From Balanoglossus misakiensis (lineage: Eukaryota; Hemichordata), in NCBI GenBank assembly GCA_040954595.2, contig CM082576.2:15314001-15378000 (forward strand): a DNA stretch of 64,000 bases. Reading direction: 5' to 3'. The notes beneath the pieces were generated by a model. It saw nothing but the letters and a program-made list of their open reading frames with translations. It searched no databases and had not been told where the DNA came from. Both the position numbers and the translations under genes were made by a program. Shown here one piece after another: positions 1-10,395 of the stretch; position 1 is the first letter of the stretch; each line of letters begins with the position of its first letter.

Positions 1-14
1 CACTAACTGATGTC

Positions 15-682
15 ATGAGTGAAATACGTAACCTGCGGAAGGACATAACCGGCCAAATAAAGGCAGTTGACAAGCAAGTGAAGAAACTAGCAGGTGAAAT
101 GAAAGATGTACAAAACTGGATGCATGAAAATCGAGAAACGGTCAGTAAGCTTGTGGAGGAAAACAAAGAGCTGCGTGCCCGTGCTGACAGGTTAGAGTCG
201 GACGGTGACAAGATGCAGGCACAGATGAAGCGTAACAATCTTGTAATTTTTGGAGTTGAGGAAGATGGCAAAGAGAATTGGAACGATACGGAGGAGATAC
301 TGAAGACATTTATCAAAGACAAACTGGGCATCCCCGAGGACTTGGAGTTTGAGCGTGTTCATCGGTTAAGTTATGCACGCAGCCACCCAAAGCCGATAAT
401 TGCAAAGTTCCTCCGTTATAAACAACGAGAGACAGTTATGCGGGCTGCCGTTAAACTGAAGGGAACTGACTATCGCATTGGTGAGGATTTTACATTGAAA
501 GTCCGGAAACCCGCCGAAAGCTTGGAAGATTCGCGCAGGAAGCAAGGGCAGCTGGTAAGACTGTGAAGTTTGTCTATGACAAAATCAAGATCGATGACGT
601 GGTCTACAAATACGATGAAGAGGTTGAGAACATACAGCCAGCATACAGAAAGAGAGGTGTAGCACCTACTGGTATAGACTAG
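15..682 (+). pseudogene. Retrotransposon ORF1: coiled-coil RNA-binding protein, frameshifted
   Basis: ORF1 proteins of LINEs bind the element RNA and act as nucleic-acid chaperones. The frame from 15 begins with a charged heptad-like coiled coil (about residues 5-70). An RRM-like segment follows, with the common 'RNNLVIFGVEE' strand (about residue 75) and a 'VHRL' motif, as in many L1- and CR1-type ORF1 proteins. The frame stops at 566. A second frame (phase of position 542) carries the expected C-terminal domain, ending 'KRGVAPTGID' at a stop at 680-682. The protein was therefore probably about 220 aa, and a single indel near 535-545 broke it. No zinc knuckle is seen. Confidence 0.75.
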
Positions 683-748
683 GAAACAGGCCAAGGTCGG
701 ACAAACCTAAAAGACACTGTTTATGTTCCTGTACAAAATGCAGGCCAG

Positions 749-3700
749 ATGGAACAAGAACTGTCATTTTTAATCTGGAATGTAAATGGGTTGCGTGATA
801 AGATTGACAAGAGTGATTTTCGTGAATATATTCGCTCCTTTGAATTTATATGTCTTACTGAGACTTGGATTCAAAAAGGAAGTGATGTTTTCCTAGAAGG
901 TTTTAAAAGTGTTCACGTTGCAGGACAGAGAAAACAAAAGTATGGAAGAGCATCTGGTGGGATCTCAGTATTTTTCCGTGAAAATAACAGTTGTAATCTG
1001 GATGTAAAGTTTCTTGCTAAGAGTCAATCACAAAATATTTGTTGGTCTGTGATTACAAGAAACACTCACCCCGTTTTAGTAATTGCTGGAATTTATAGAC
1101 CCCCTGAGGGTTCAAACTTTGCAGAAAAGGATTTTTTGGATATCCTAGAAAATGATGTAATCAAATACACCGCTAAGTATAACTGTGATATGATTCTTGC
1201 AGGAGACTTTAATGGTAGGACGGGAAACTTTTCAGGAAAAGTAGATGTAAATGATACTTATCTACCATTAGATGAACATTGTAGCGATTTGTATGATTTA
1301 CCTGAAAGGTGTTCCATGGACGAAGGGATAAATAACTATGGTCGGCAACTGCTAAATTTCTGTTCATCTACACAATTGTATATTGCAAATGGTAGACTTG
1401 GTCAAGACCATGGGATTGGAATGTATACTTATATTTCAAAAAAGGGCACATGTGTTAATGACTATGTTTTGACAGCGGGAAGTGTTTTCCCAAAATGTAA
1501 GCATTTTAAGGTTGGGCAACGTATAGAATCTGACCATATGCCTTTGGAATTTACTTTAACATGTAAAGGAGCTGGAAATCCACAACTCCTGCAGAATACT
1601 ATACGTACATGTGTACCCCAAACCCGTTTGAGATGGTCTCATGAGCAAAAAGAAATGTTTCACTGTAATTTCCAGACAGAATCAACAGGTCAATTATGTA
1701 ACACTTTTTATGATAATATTGCCCAGGGTGAGTTGGATGCAGCTGCTGTTTGTTTAACTGATATTATACATTCATGTTGTAACTTTATGAAAGTGAAGGT
1801 AAATACTTTCAACAACACAAATTTAAAAAGAGAGAATCCTTGGTTTGATAAAGAGTGTTTAACATTGAAGAAAGAAGTCTATCGCTCTCTCAACCATTTC
1901 AGACACTGTAGAACCAAAAATAGCTTAGAAAATTATATGCATTTGAAATCAGTTTATAGAAAATTAATTAATGAAAAGAAACAAATTTACAAGAAACAAC
2001 AGCGGGAGGAACTTGTTTTTCTTTCCTCTCAGGCAAATTCTAGGTTGTTTTGGCAAAAGGTCCGTAAGAGCCCTACATATATGTCAACAAACATCTCTGA
2101 GGAGAGCTGGTTTGATTACTTCAAAGACCTTTTTAATCCGAAAATGGTTGAAACAGAGGATATGAAAGACTTTTACTCTTCTATTCAAAATTATGTGAAT
2201 GACTTAAATTGTAATGATGTAAGCAGTTCGGATGTTGACTGTTCAGCCTTAAACCAGGCTATTTCCATGGCCGAAATTAAAAGTAGTATAGCAAAATTAA
2301 AAAATAATAAAGCCCCTGGGTATGATGGCATACAAGCAGAATTTTGGAAACATGCACCTGAAGGGATTTTTGATATGCTGTTCACACTTTTCAATGAAGT
2401 TTTTGATAAAGGGATCTTCCCCCATCAGTGGGCAATGGGATTGATTAGCCCTATACATAAGAAGGGAAACAGAGACACCCCAGAAAATTACCGTAGTATT
2501 ATGCTTCTTAACGTTGTAAGTAAAATGTATACATTTATTTTAACAGACAGACTTGTACATTGGTTTGATGAGTTCAATGAAATTGTGGAACCTCAGAGTG
2601 GATTCAGAAAGAAAAGAAACACTTTGGATAACATTTTTATTTTACGTACACTTATTGAAAAGTATGTCTTCCACTTAAAGAGTCGCCTATACTGTGCCTT
2701 TATAGACTATGAAAAAGCATTCGATAGGGTTCATCATTATTCACTTTTCTATAAACTAGCCATGACAGGCATGAGGGGGTAAACTTTTGTCTTCTTTATA
2801 CGCTATGTACTCGCATGTTAAAGCTGCAGTTAAAACTCTGCATGGGGTGACTAATTTTTTTGATATTAATATAGGAGTCCAACAAGGTTCTGTTATTTCC
2901 CCCCTTTTGTTTTGCTTCTACATTAATGATATTGAAGACGCTCTTACACAAGGTAGAGAAACTGTTGTCTATGCCAACACAGTAAAATTGTTGTATTTAC
3001 TCTATGCTGATGATCTTGCTTTATTTAGCAGCACTCCCATTGGTCTACAGCGTTTGCTGAATAGACTGGCAGACTATTGTAAAAAGTGGAGACTCACTGT
3101 TAATCTTAACAAAACAAAAATTATGGTTTTCCGTAAGGCTGGAAGTTTGAAGAAAAGTGAAAAATGGTTTTTGAATGGGAAAAAAATAGAAGTTGTTTCT
3201 AAATATAACTATCTGGGTGTAATATTTTCAAGTTCTGGAATTTGGTTTCAAGCTCAAAAATATATTTCAGAACAAGCCAGGAAAGCTCTTCACTTAGTAC
3301 AAAGTAGCCTCTGTAAAGTTGACGGAATTCAACCAGACATTGCTTTCAGAGTTTTTGATTGTAAAATATTGCCAGTCCTTCTTTATGGCAGTGCAATTTG
3401 GGGGACCAATGATTGTGTAGATGTGGAAAAGATTCATTATAGATTTTGTAAGTTTCTTTTGGGTGTACGTATAAATACAACAAACTCAGCGGTTCGGGGA
3501 GAACTTGGAAGGTATCCCATTCGCATACAAATTTATATACAAATATTACGTTTTTGGTTTAAATGTGTTAATCCAACCTCACCAAAAATAGTTACAGACT
3601 GTTATAAATACCAATATAATAGGGCTGAAAAAGGTTATAAATGCTGGGGGCTGTTTGTGAAAAATTTACTCTGTAATTATGGTTTTGCTGAGATATGGGC

Positions 3701-4208
3701 TTTCCAAGACTCAGTAAATGGAGATTTCTTTTTACCTCTGTTCAAACAAAGATGTCAAGACATTTCAATACAGGAATGGCAAACTGAAATAAGATGTAGT
3801 TCAAAACTGAGTACTTACTGTATGTTTAAAAATAAGTTTTCATGTGAGAAATATTTAGAATGTATTTCAGACACAGTCTATAGATATGCGTTGTCTCGTT
3901 TTAGATTATCATCACACAATTTAAATATTGAACAGGGAAGAAAACATGGGGTTCCACGCGAACAAAGACTTTGTCCATTTCAATCTTGTGATTCTGTAGA
4001 AGATGAGTTCCATTTTTTATTGGTATGCCCAGTATATCAGTGTATTAGAGAGAGATTTATCCCAAAATTCTTCTATGACACACCCCATGAGTGGAAATTT
4101 ACTTTATTACTTCAGTCAAACAAACCTTACACAGTACAAAATCTGGCCAGATATATCTTTTATGCTTTTAAACAGCGACATAAACTCCTGGATGATGATC
4201 AAGAGTAA
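749..4208 (+). pseudogene. Retrotransposon ORF2: APE endonuclease + reverse transcriptase, one frameshift
   Basis: The N-terminal part (749-2782) has an apurinic/apyrimidinic-like endonuclease: 'IWNVNGLRDK' at the start, 'LTETW', 'AGDFNGR' and the C-terminal 'SDHMPLEF' catalytic block, about residues 5-270. A linker leads into the reverse transcriptase, with 'NNKAPGYDGI', 'YRSIMLLN', 'SGFRKKRN' and the first catalytic 'FIDYEKAFD'. The frame stops at 2780-2782 and resumes one base shifted, carrying 'GVQQGSVISPLLF', the catalytic 'YADDLALF' and a C-terminal Cys/His motif 'CPFQSCD...H...C'. The endonuclease nicks the target DNA and the RT copies the RNA at the nick (target-primed reverse transcription). 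The break lies in a run of five G at 2775-2779. Confidence 0.92.
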
Positions 4209-4320
4209 AACTGTACGAGGAACGAACCCTCAAGCGACTGTAAATTTTGATATTCTTTTTTGTTATGTACAATATGGCTGGTGGCCAATAGTACTGAATA
4301 AATGCATTATTATTAATATT

Positions 4321-4781
4321 TACCTGTACATTACACTGACCTTGACAGAATAGATAACTCCAAGATTTCCATTTATCCTGAGAGCATCAAGTATACATTT
4401 TTATCTCTTCAGACTTGTTTAACAAGGTATTGATGTCAATAAAGTTGTACACATTGACCTAATGAATGATTGGTTGCCCTACATCTTTTTCCTCTTATTG
4501 TACCGCTGTCCAAAATGCTATTTTGCATTTTTGGACGAATTAGTTTACCATTTCCAAACAAGATATCTGAGGCACTACCATTTAGGTGTCTGCACTTTCA
4601 GAAAACTGGTCTGAACTGTCGCATAGGGGTGCATGGCTATAATATTTCCAAATCAGATTTATGTTTCAGTTACCCCTGACATTTCTATAGCCATTGAACG
4701 CACATGGTTTTAGTTTACTGGGAGAGATTTGAAGCAATCAAATTCTGATTTTCACATGTTATCTGCTCGTCTTTTGACAGT
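4321..4781. other. Intergenic spacer, nothing recognised
   Basis: This flank lies between the retrotransposon tail and the 3' end of the minus-strand ROCO-like exon. No domain-like reading frame or repeat is evident. It would contain the 3' UTR of the minus-strand exon if that exon is transcribed. Confidence 0.4.
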
Positions 4782-6266
4782 CTATCTGCGTTCTTCCAAT
4801 TTCTCGAACATCTCTTCAATCAATCCGACCATATCGTCTCTTCCCATGGTGCTGAATATTGCCAACAGATTCTCAAAGTTGCTTTCGAAGACAGGTCCCT
4901 TTAAATGTGGATACTTCCGTCTTGTTTTCTGAGCATTCACTTCTTCATCAGAATATTGTTGGGGTGACGATGTTGATGAGTGTGACATTTTTGCTGAACG
5001 ACCTTCGGAGGTCCCTATGCCAGGTGAGATGGCTCTGGCACCTGCAGCTGTAGTGGTGTCTTTACCTCGTCGGAATTGGACGCTTGAGTCTGGTTGTTTA
5101 GATGACGGTGACATCGTTGCAAAACCACTATCAACATCATGTGTGTCATGAGAAGTGGTCGGGAATTCTGTGGTGTCTTTTTCCCGTTAAAGTCGTTTCT
5201 TTTCTGTGCATATACGACACCACTCTTCAAAGAGATACTCTGTAACTGGTTGGCCTGCCCGACCCGCTATCTCTTCAAATCCCATGGTATCCTGGCACTT
5301 AATGCCCATCAAATCTGCCATGCGCCCATAGCTCAGAGAAGGATCACATTGAGTCTGCATTCTCCTTGTCAGTTTCCTTCTGGTTTCTTCAAGCATCCAT
5401 TTGATATCACAGCGTTTCCATTTATGTCGTAAGATTGTTGTGTCATGACCTTGACAAAGCAGGTCACAAACATCTTCTGCTTCACCAACTTCTTTGTCGT
5501 AAACTTTCTTTCCCATGTCTTCTGCACGTAGCACATCATCAAGAGTGTAAAATGGTATTTTTTCTATGTTACTGTGGTTTGCAAGAGAATCTGCACTCAG
5601 GATAAGCTGATTCATCCTGTTGCCTGGACATGCGATCGAGAAGACATCATGTACTTCTTTGGAAACCATCTCAAGAAGTTTGTAGCCCTCACCAATCGAC
5701 TTCTTGTCTTTAACTCGTACGCAGACATTGACTGCTCTTCTCCTATTGGTCATAAAGACAAGACCTTCAACATCATGACACACTTTGATACCATTTCTCC
5801 ACAAGCCACTGGGCGGTGGGCCAAGGTTGGTAAAACGCTTATATAGACGGGTCTGTAATCTTGGGAAAAAGCCTGCCGTTAAGGAATCTGTTTTATCGTG
5901 GCATTCGAATCGTCTTCCAAGGTAAATTGTCTTCACTTCGCTCTTCTCCCAATGACCTTCAGGAATATCGTCGTCTTGTGGCCCTGGTATGACGAAAAGT
6001 TTCTCTCCAGTCTTTGTGAGGCCAAGCGCATGACAGAGAAGCTCAAAATCTTCCAGAAGGTCGATCAGAAGTTTGCTGTTTACACGGTCACCAAGTACAT
6101 CTTCTATCTGATCCATCGTCTGAAAGCAATCTCTCTTGAATCTGGAACTGAACTGTGCAAATAAAGGGGTAGCCAACATTGGTCCAAATATCCTGTAACA
6201 CAACCAGTTTGGATCCAAAACCACGACATCTTCTCTTTCCGAAGATGACTTCTTCACAAACAAAAG
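4782..6266 (-). pseudogene. DAPK1-like ROCO protein terminal exon: COR + death domain, in-frame stop
   Basis: Reading leftwards, an acceptor (tgtgtacag) ends at 6267 and the exon opens at 6266. The protein begins with a COR-type block, 'VVVLDPNWLCYRIFG', which resembles the 'VLDPQWLC' start of the COR region of death-associated protein kinase 1. About 250 residues later a death-domain start appears ('LTRRMQTQCDPSLSYGRM'). A TAA at 5187-5189 interrupts the frame after 'TEYLFEEWCR...'. The same frame continues without further stops to 4782, through a Ser/Thr-rich linker, to a helical end, 'FENLLAIFSTMGRDDM', which looks like the last two death-domain helices. COR-death proteins are GTPase-linked apoptosis or immune adaptors. 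No kinase, ankyrin or ROC exon is seen upstream, so this may be an orphan exon. A spliced intron removing the stop is the alternative. Confidence 0.65.
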
Positions 6267-6639
6267 CTGTACACAAGAAAAGAAATATTATGATACATAA
6301 AAATTTGCATGTTGCACATGATTGTATGCAAGGCACAATCCTTAAATACTGAATTACACAACAATGTATTTAGAACTCCAATCGATAATTTCATTAGGCT
6401 AAGGTTGATATAGATTAAAGGAATTATTACACCTATTTTTATTTCATTTGAGTGTTAAACATTCATTTAGTAAAATAACCATTTTATCCAAATCAAGACA
6501 TTATATTTCGGCTATGGTTTTCTATAATTAATGATTCATTAATAAAATCGTCGAAATTCATGTCCCTCAGAAAAAATCTCAATTCGTATTTGCCGCGTAT
6601 AGACCACGTGACATGACGTCATTGGGGGAAGTCGTTGCC
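6267..6639. other. AT-rich spacer
   Basis: AT-rich sequence between the ROCO-like exon and the THAP exon, including the acceptor tract of the minus-strand exon (about 6267-6290). Nothing else is recognised. Confidence 0.4.
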
Positions 6640-6835
6640 AGTATGTAAACAGTGATATCGTTGCACAGCCTAGCCCAAAGCGAGAGTCCCGCGTTTCCAT
6701 CATTATTATCAAACGATGCGTCGTCGGGGGCTGTAAAAACACCATCCGTAGTGTACATAGATTTCCAAAAAGCAAAGGACTGAGAGAAAAATGGGAGCGC
6801 TTCATACAAAACGGCCAAAAGGTCACTACATCACC
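6640..6835 (+). CDS. THAP zinc-finger domain exon (partial)
   Basis: The frame in phase with position 6714 encodes 'KRCVVGGCKNT', then 'VHRFPKSKGLREKWERFI' and an open end. This is the first half of a THAP domain: the first two cysteines of the C2CH zinc site and the conserved HRFP block. Coding sequence can run to 6835, where 'cc|gtaaag' is a usable donor; in the unspliced frame a TAA follows at once. THAP domains bind DNA and occur in transcription factors and P-element-type transposases. No in-frame ATG was found just upstream, and the second half (the C-x2-H pair) was not found in the next kilobase. It is a fragment or a gene with distant exons; the left edge is approximate. Confidence 0.5.
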
Positions 6836-7179
6836 GTAAAGGTAATGATGAATGGAACTGTACCGGTGTTATGCCAGTTTTGGGTAACCCGTCGCTTGTG
6901 AACAGGGAGTTTATCTGTGATGTTTATGTATGAAATTTGTCGTCCCATTACGTTTTTTTCACAACTGAGATGTCAGCAATGATGTTTTAGTACGGACCGT
7001 GTGCCGCGCTTCGGGTTCTTTGTGTATATATCGGTGACCAGACGAGCGCAGACCTCCGTATCGGGGAGGCAGATCGGCTACGAGAATATTTGAGTTTCAC
7101 TGAACCACTCCATGAACATTTTATTGGACATATTTATTGTAAAATAAAAAAGAACAGAAAATAATGCTTATTCACCAAT
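6836..7179. other. Spacer after THAP exon, nothing recognised
   Basis: No continuation of the THAP zinc ligands and no repeat was seen in this stretch. Confidence 0.35.
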
Positions 7180-7407
7180 CTATATTTCCCACTCGAGAAG
7201 ACTCAGGCGAATCTGGACCCGCGCTTGCAGGCATTTCTTCGCTCGGTACATCGACGGATTGCCCACCAGCCCGAACAGGTTGAGGAGATACCTCACGCCT
7301 TGCTGGTTCAAATCTATACGGCCCTGGCCAGGAATTTCCTTGAAAGCACCGACGAAGAGCCCAAAACTCTCCATCGCTACTGTCTGAATCATATACTCTC
7401 CCAACAA
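7180..7407 (-). CDS. Unrecognised short protein-like open frame
   Basis: An open frame of 75 codons whose product reads like folded protein ('FGLFVGAFKEIPGQ', 'DLNQQGVRYLLNLFGLVG', ending 'SLLEWEI'). It is hydrophobic/helical with balanced charge, unlike the low-complexity frames elsewhere. I do not recognise the family. It could be the last exon of a minus-strand gene, a transposase remnant linked to the nearby THAP half-domain, or chance. Confidence 0.25.
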   Translation of the reverse strand: MLGEYMIQTVAMESFGLFVGAFKEIPGQGRIDLNQQGVRYLLNLFGLVGNPSMYRAKKCLQARVQIRLSLLEWEI

Positions 7408-7793
7408 ATTGCCTCGTCACTGACCGTGTTTACCGTTGACGCCATAAAAGTAAAGTAGACGACATGTACGCCTCTCGATGCGATGAATTGTAGACTGAAA
7501 GCGAAGGAGAGCCCCCAATGACGTCACACGTAACGGGGCCGTTCAGACAGAGATTTTTTTGAAGGGGTGAACATTTATTAGGATAACATTTATTCATCGA
7601 CGAGAATAACAAAAAAACGACACCAGAATTCAAATCATGAATGCAATTTTAGTTTACGGTCAAACAATGAAAAATATATTTTGATAGGTGTAATAAACTC
7701 TTTAATCTACCGATCCAATGGGGGCTACAGTATGCCATTGATAATAAATTATAACAATTTGATGTCATTACCATAACAATCCTGTTCATTGAT
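7408..7793. other. Spacer, nothing recognised
   Basis: No coding signal is visible between the short frame and the hairpin element. Confidence 0.35.
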
Positions 7794-7914
7794 TGCCTCT
7801 CAAGAGGGCGCCCTCAATGACCTTTGGCTTTTCAGAGACGCGGTCAAGAGCTCGAGAGACGTCTTGCCGTGTCTCTGAAAAGCCAAAGATCATTGACGGC
7901 GCCCTCTGGAGAGG
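7794..7914. repeat. Foldback hairpin (about 55-bp arms)
   Basis: The left arm begins gcctctcaagagggcgccct (from 7794). It is matched in reverse complement by the right arm ending at 7914 (agggcgc...gagaggc form). The arms continue inward through 'ttggcttttcagagac' to a loop near 7850-7861. Such near-perfect hairpins are typical of foldback or MITE-type non-autonomous DNA elements. Confidence 0.8.
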
Positions 7915-7984
7915 CAAAGATGGAACTTATTCCACTGTGACGTCACAGTTGTTCAGGTGACAATCACAATAGAATGTCACTGTG

Positions 7985-10395
7985 TTATTCGTAATCTCTG
8001 CGATAACGCGGTGTGCCGCTTGCGGTATCAAAATATTCTCAAAGTTCAGCGAATTGCTTAACAAACTTTAGTAATGTCCATATTTTCAGTGTTCATGTTG
8101 CTTCTCTTAGCGTGTTTAGGTAAGTGACGTGGCAAATCTACTGAGTTATTTCTGTCTTCTCTACCATCAACTTCCACCAATCTTTCCTCATTCTTTGCAG
8201 TACGCAACATGTACTTATTGGCAGCCGTTTGAATATTTCTTTAGATTAGTGATATGAAACAACCTTTGTTACTAGCCTAATTCAATATACAAGGTGTGGT
8301 TATTGTTACGAAAACACTTATCCAGAAATTCCATTTTATACCGGAAAAGTGCGTTATAGTATACTGTGTGCATTTATTCAATTCTCAGACCCCGTTCTCG
8401 AAGACGCGAGTGATGAGGGATGGGCCAGTGGTGTAACCGATTTATGGGAATCCGAGAATTGTGATAAAGTTAATAATAGCGAAACCGCAAGTAGCGAGTA
8501 AGTTTTCTTATGAAATATTTATTGCGAATGTTGGGAAATTTATTTTACTCGTAAAAATCAAGTGATGGTGACTACATATTTCTATACATTGGCCCGCACA
8601 CGGCGCCAACAACAAAACGTTCAAAAGTACTGAAGATGAAGGATTTTTTTGGAGAATTTACATGCCTCCGTTTTTTGTTTTGGATTCGCAAAACCGTATA
8701 ATGCATCGCCCTGGTAACTCATGGTAACATACCACAATCAAGGTTATATAGACTAAATGTCTGATGAATGGTAATGAATAACCTTCAATAAATGTGGTCA
8801 TTCTTTTCGTAAATGTTTATTCATCTAGATCAAGCGAAAGTGACTTTGACGACGCAAAACCGCGAAAGAAGAAAAAACGCGGGAATGTAGTTCGTCGGTT
8901 CTTTCGTCGAGTGAGCAAGCGACTCAGAGGTTTACTTCGTCGTTCAAATTTAAAATGACTGTGCATTTGTGTGTGAGAGTTAAACAAACAAGATGAAACA
9001 GAGATGGGTTCGTTCTGAAAGGCAGACATACAGTTGCAAAGAGATGAAAACATAGGGAAAGATTTGAACCATAATCAGTACTTGTCATGCGCGATCATTC
9101 TGACGTCATCTGTAACTCTCTCAACAGCTTGATGCCACCAGGAAAGAGCCAGAGGCAACGAAGAAAAGTGAAAATGGCAAACTACTCAGTAAAAGTACAC
9201 GGCTTTGGTATAATACATAACGACATGAAATTGGCCAATGTAATGGTAAGTACACGTCACAGCGCCACTGGTTATGTCGTGTTTATCACGATATCGGAGT
9301 TTTAGACAGGCCTTTCCATAATTCACAATTACATTGAATGGTGAACACACATGGACACAAATATAATTCTGCAGATTAACTGGAGTATTAGTCTATTAAA
9401 GAAATTCTGGTAGTGAGAAAGCCATGCCTGACTGACTTACTTATCCGACTGACTGACAAACGACGATGAACAAATGCGCTGGATATGCCAATTTGAAATC
9501 GTACTACATGTAATCACAAAGGACAAAATCTTGGTCACAACAACTACTTTATCCGGTTTCGTTTCAGATGAAACTTCCAGAGATGACAGTTAAACTGATC
9601 GACTTTTCGTTCAGTTGCTATGAAAAGTCACCGCGATTTGACGGAGCCGGGACAATGATGTACGCCCCACCCGAGGCTTTCATGGCTGAGGTCCCACAAT
9701 GCACGGCGGCCAAGGACATATGGGCGATGGGGTGCAGCATGGCCCAGATGGTCACCTTGGAAACGACTTACGGCGGAAATCGCGGTGCCGAAGAGATACT
9801 ACAAGAACTCGCAACTAAAGTGGCCAGTGGCGAGGACCTCACTCCAGTGTGTATCGCCATGTTGGATGACGGGCGATTTAAGGAACTCTGCCAGCGTTGC
9901 TGTTCCATGGTCCCGTCATCTCGGCCCAGCGCCCGCATGGTCAGCCGGCGTCTGAGGAAATTGTTTGACGCGGAGAGAAAAAGTCACCCAGGGGATTTTC
10001 CATTCCTAATAGCTTAATTTTATTAATTTGCTTTATTTTATTTTATTAAACGTTACTTTTATTAAAACATATCATGTTTTCCATTGTTATTTTTCCAGTT
10101 AAATTCGCTTATATTTCGTGTGTAGGGCACTGTGAAAATCGAATGCAAAGGAAATCAAATACGCCTGAAAACTTACAAATCTCTTTCAAAAATCCGTTTC
10201 ATGAGCGGACAATCATCTATTTCCTATTGCCATATTCAGCCGTCGTTAAGGAATACGTTTTGCAGAATGACATATCGTCAAAACGTGTTAGTTCTAATTC
10301 TGAAAACAGACAGTGACAGAAATGGGAGTATTTTTCGTCAAAATATTGCTATTTTGACCCTGTTATTTAATCAGATTACTCTTAGGAAGTTGTTT
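7985..10395 (+). pseudogene. Signal-peptide kinase gene, copy 1: N-lobe deleted
   Basis: Paralogue of the intact gene at 14889-17663 and alignable from about 7985 to about 10395. Exon 1 (8074-8119) encodes the signal peptide 'MSIFSVFMLLLLACL'. Exon 2 (8389-8497) and exon 3 (from 8829) follow. In exon 3 a deletion of roughly 40 bp removed the 3' end and the donor, so the frame runs to TGA at 8956-8958. A second deletion joins 'cagtaaaag' directly to 'tacacggctttgg' near 9195. This removes the equivalent of 16051-16849, that is both N-lobe exons and the start of the catalytic-loop exon. The last exon (9568-10017, 149 codons) is still fully open and nearly identical to copy 2. No functional kinase can be made; a 94-residue secreted product is possible. 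Confidence 0.85.
8074..8958 (+). CDS. Possible 94-aa secreted acidic/basic protein from the truncated kinase copy
   Basis: Joining 8074-8119, 8389-8497 and 8829-8958 gives 285 nt in phase: a signal peptide, an acidic Ser-rich segment ('SSESDFDD') and a strongly basic C-terminus ('KPRKKKKRGNVVRRFFRRV' and on to 'RLRGLLRR'). This is the N-terminal region of the kinase paralogue, ended early by the loss of the exon 3 donor. The acidic-then-cationic layout resembles precursors of cationic peptides, but that is only a resemblance. It may simply be the surviving 5' part of a pseudogene. Confidence 0.35.

Larger units (their letters stand above)
1..4320 (+). mobile_element. Non-LTR (LINE-type) retrotransposon, 5' end cut by window
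   Basis: Two consecutive open frames, a coiled-coil ORF1 and an APE-endonuclease/reverse-transcriptase ORF2, are followed by a short 3' UTR with a polyadenylation signal (AATAAA at 4297-4302) and an ATT-rich tail near 4303-4318. This is the layout of LINE elements of the L1/CR1/L2/Jockey grade. The clade cannot be fixed by eye. Each ORF carries one frameshift, so this copy is probably dead, but few other lesions are visible and the insertion looks fairly young. No long terminal repeats are present. The 5' UTR lies outside the window. Confidence 0.9.

Noticed and set aside
1-4320. Retroviral or LTR origin of the reverse transcriptase
   Set aside because: There is an APE-type endonuclease, no integrase, protease or LTR, and a LINE-type ORF1.
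5139-6164. Plus-strand frames across the ROCO-like region
   Set aside because: They are antisense shadows of the minus-strand COR/death exon.
9087-9305. A 72-codon frame containing 'FGIIHNDMKLANVM'
   Set aside because: It reads through the deletion junction of kinase copy 1. Only the catalytic-loop remnant of the old exon is real.
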